Below are positions 13,864 to 13,956 of a stretch of 13,956 nt of DNA, one piece after another. Every line of letters begins with the position of its first letter. Position 1 is the stretch's first letter. The position numbers were made by a program, and so were the translations under genes. Origin of the DNA: Planctomycetota bacterium (GTDB taxonomy: Bacteria; Planctomycetota; UBA1135; GCA-002686595); contig JAPKBY010000013.1 in assembly GCA_028823185.1 (NCBI GenBank), forward strand, positions 1 through 13,956, given 5' to 3'. Under the pieces are notes generated by a model, which was not told the origin of the DNA, made no database searches, and saw only the letters and a list, made by a program, of their open reading frames with translations.

Positions 13864-13956
13864 GAGCCATAGCTGTCACCCCGCTCGCTTGGGCGACACC
13901 TCCTGAGTGGGTGGCTGCGGTCGCGACGGACACGCTCGCCTTGCTCTCGGATCACG
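13860..13956 (+). CDS. miaE: Partial 5' end, MiaE-like tRNA hydroxylase
   Basis: Only about 32 codons are in the window. They start at a GTG that overlaps the adenosyltransferase stop (GTGA) and stay open to the edge. The reading is MRAIAVTPLAWATP, then PEWVAAVATDTLALLSDH. The pattern 'TP-x-EWV-A ... D-x-LxLLxDH' resembles the start of MiaE, the di-iron enzyme that hydroxylates ms2i6A in tRNA, where the sequence continues into a metal-binding helix with a CEKKAA-like motif. That motif lies outside the window, so the call rests on a short N-terminus and could be wrong. Confidence 0.5.
   Translation, partial: MRAIAVTPLAWATPPEWVAAVATDTLALLSDH

Noticed and set aside
13234..13933. Minus-strand frames opposite the adenosyltransferase gene (126 and 104 codons)
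   Set aside because: They are shadows of a clear PduO-type gene, with no recognisable domain.
1..13956. CRISPR, insertion sequence, prophage, toxin-antitoxin or defence genes
   Set aside because: There are no spaced repeats, transposase or integrase motifs, or small paired genes; nearly all the sequence is explained by conserved metabolic or secreted proteins.

Overview
This window (roughly 58-60% G+C by eye, almost fully coding) looks like ordinary chromosomal DNA of a Gram-negative bacterium. It has a membrane-anchored FadE-type acyl-CoA dehydrogenase, a probable outer-membrane beta-barrel ending in Phe, and secreted proteins with signal peptides. The phylum cannot be fixed from the sequence. 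Several genes lack a clear Shine-Dalgarno site, at least four start with GTG, CTAG is not depleted (as it is in many Proteobacteria), and there is a secreted HEAT-repeat protein. Together these lean me towards a Planctomycetota- or Myxococcota-like lineage rather than a classical gammaproteobacterium; this is a weak inference. I see no rRNA, tRNA, CRISPR array, insertion sequence or prophage.

Layout: fadE (minus, 55-2463) is divergent from a TorF/Gcw_chp-like outer-membrane protein (plus, 2642-3427). That gene converges, with 7 bp between, on a long minus-strand run. In transcription order the run is a tRNA-dihydrouridine synthase (9761-8790), speA arginine decarboxylase (8719-6752), a SlyD-like FKBP prolyl isomerase (6755-6297), a polysaccharide deacetylase (6271-5249) and a NodU/TobZ-type carbamoyltransferase (5252-3435). 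Two junctions in this run are 4-bp stop/start overlaps. Divergent from dus is a plus-strand pair: a threonine/serine dehydratase-like PLP enzyme (9820-10818) and a TrmJ-type RNA methyltransferase (10815-11585), again overlapping by 4 bp. This pair converges, with 1 bp between, on a minus-strand secreted pair (a 139-aa DUF3299-like protein and a HEAT-repeat protein). That pair is in turn divergent from a PduO-type cob(I)alamin adenosyltransferase (13285-13863), which overlaps the start of a MiaE-like gene cut by the window end.

Functional themes: tRNA modification recurs (dihydrouridine, 2'-O-methylation, probable ms2io6A hydroxylation). The deacetylase and carbamoyltransferase probably modify a surface or secreted glycan. 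The other genes serve fatty-acid oxidation, polyamine synthesis, amino-acid catabolism and B12 cofactor synthesis. I did not find a convincing new defence or mobile system. The most interesting candidates are the mixed speA/slyD/deacetylase/carbamoyltransferase cluster and the two-gene secreted unit with an unassigned C-terminal domain.
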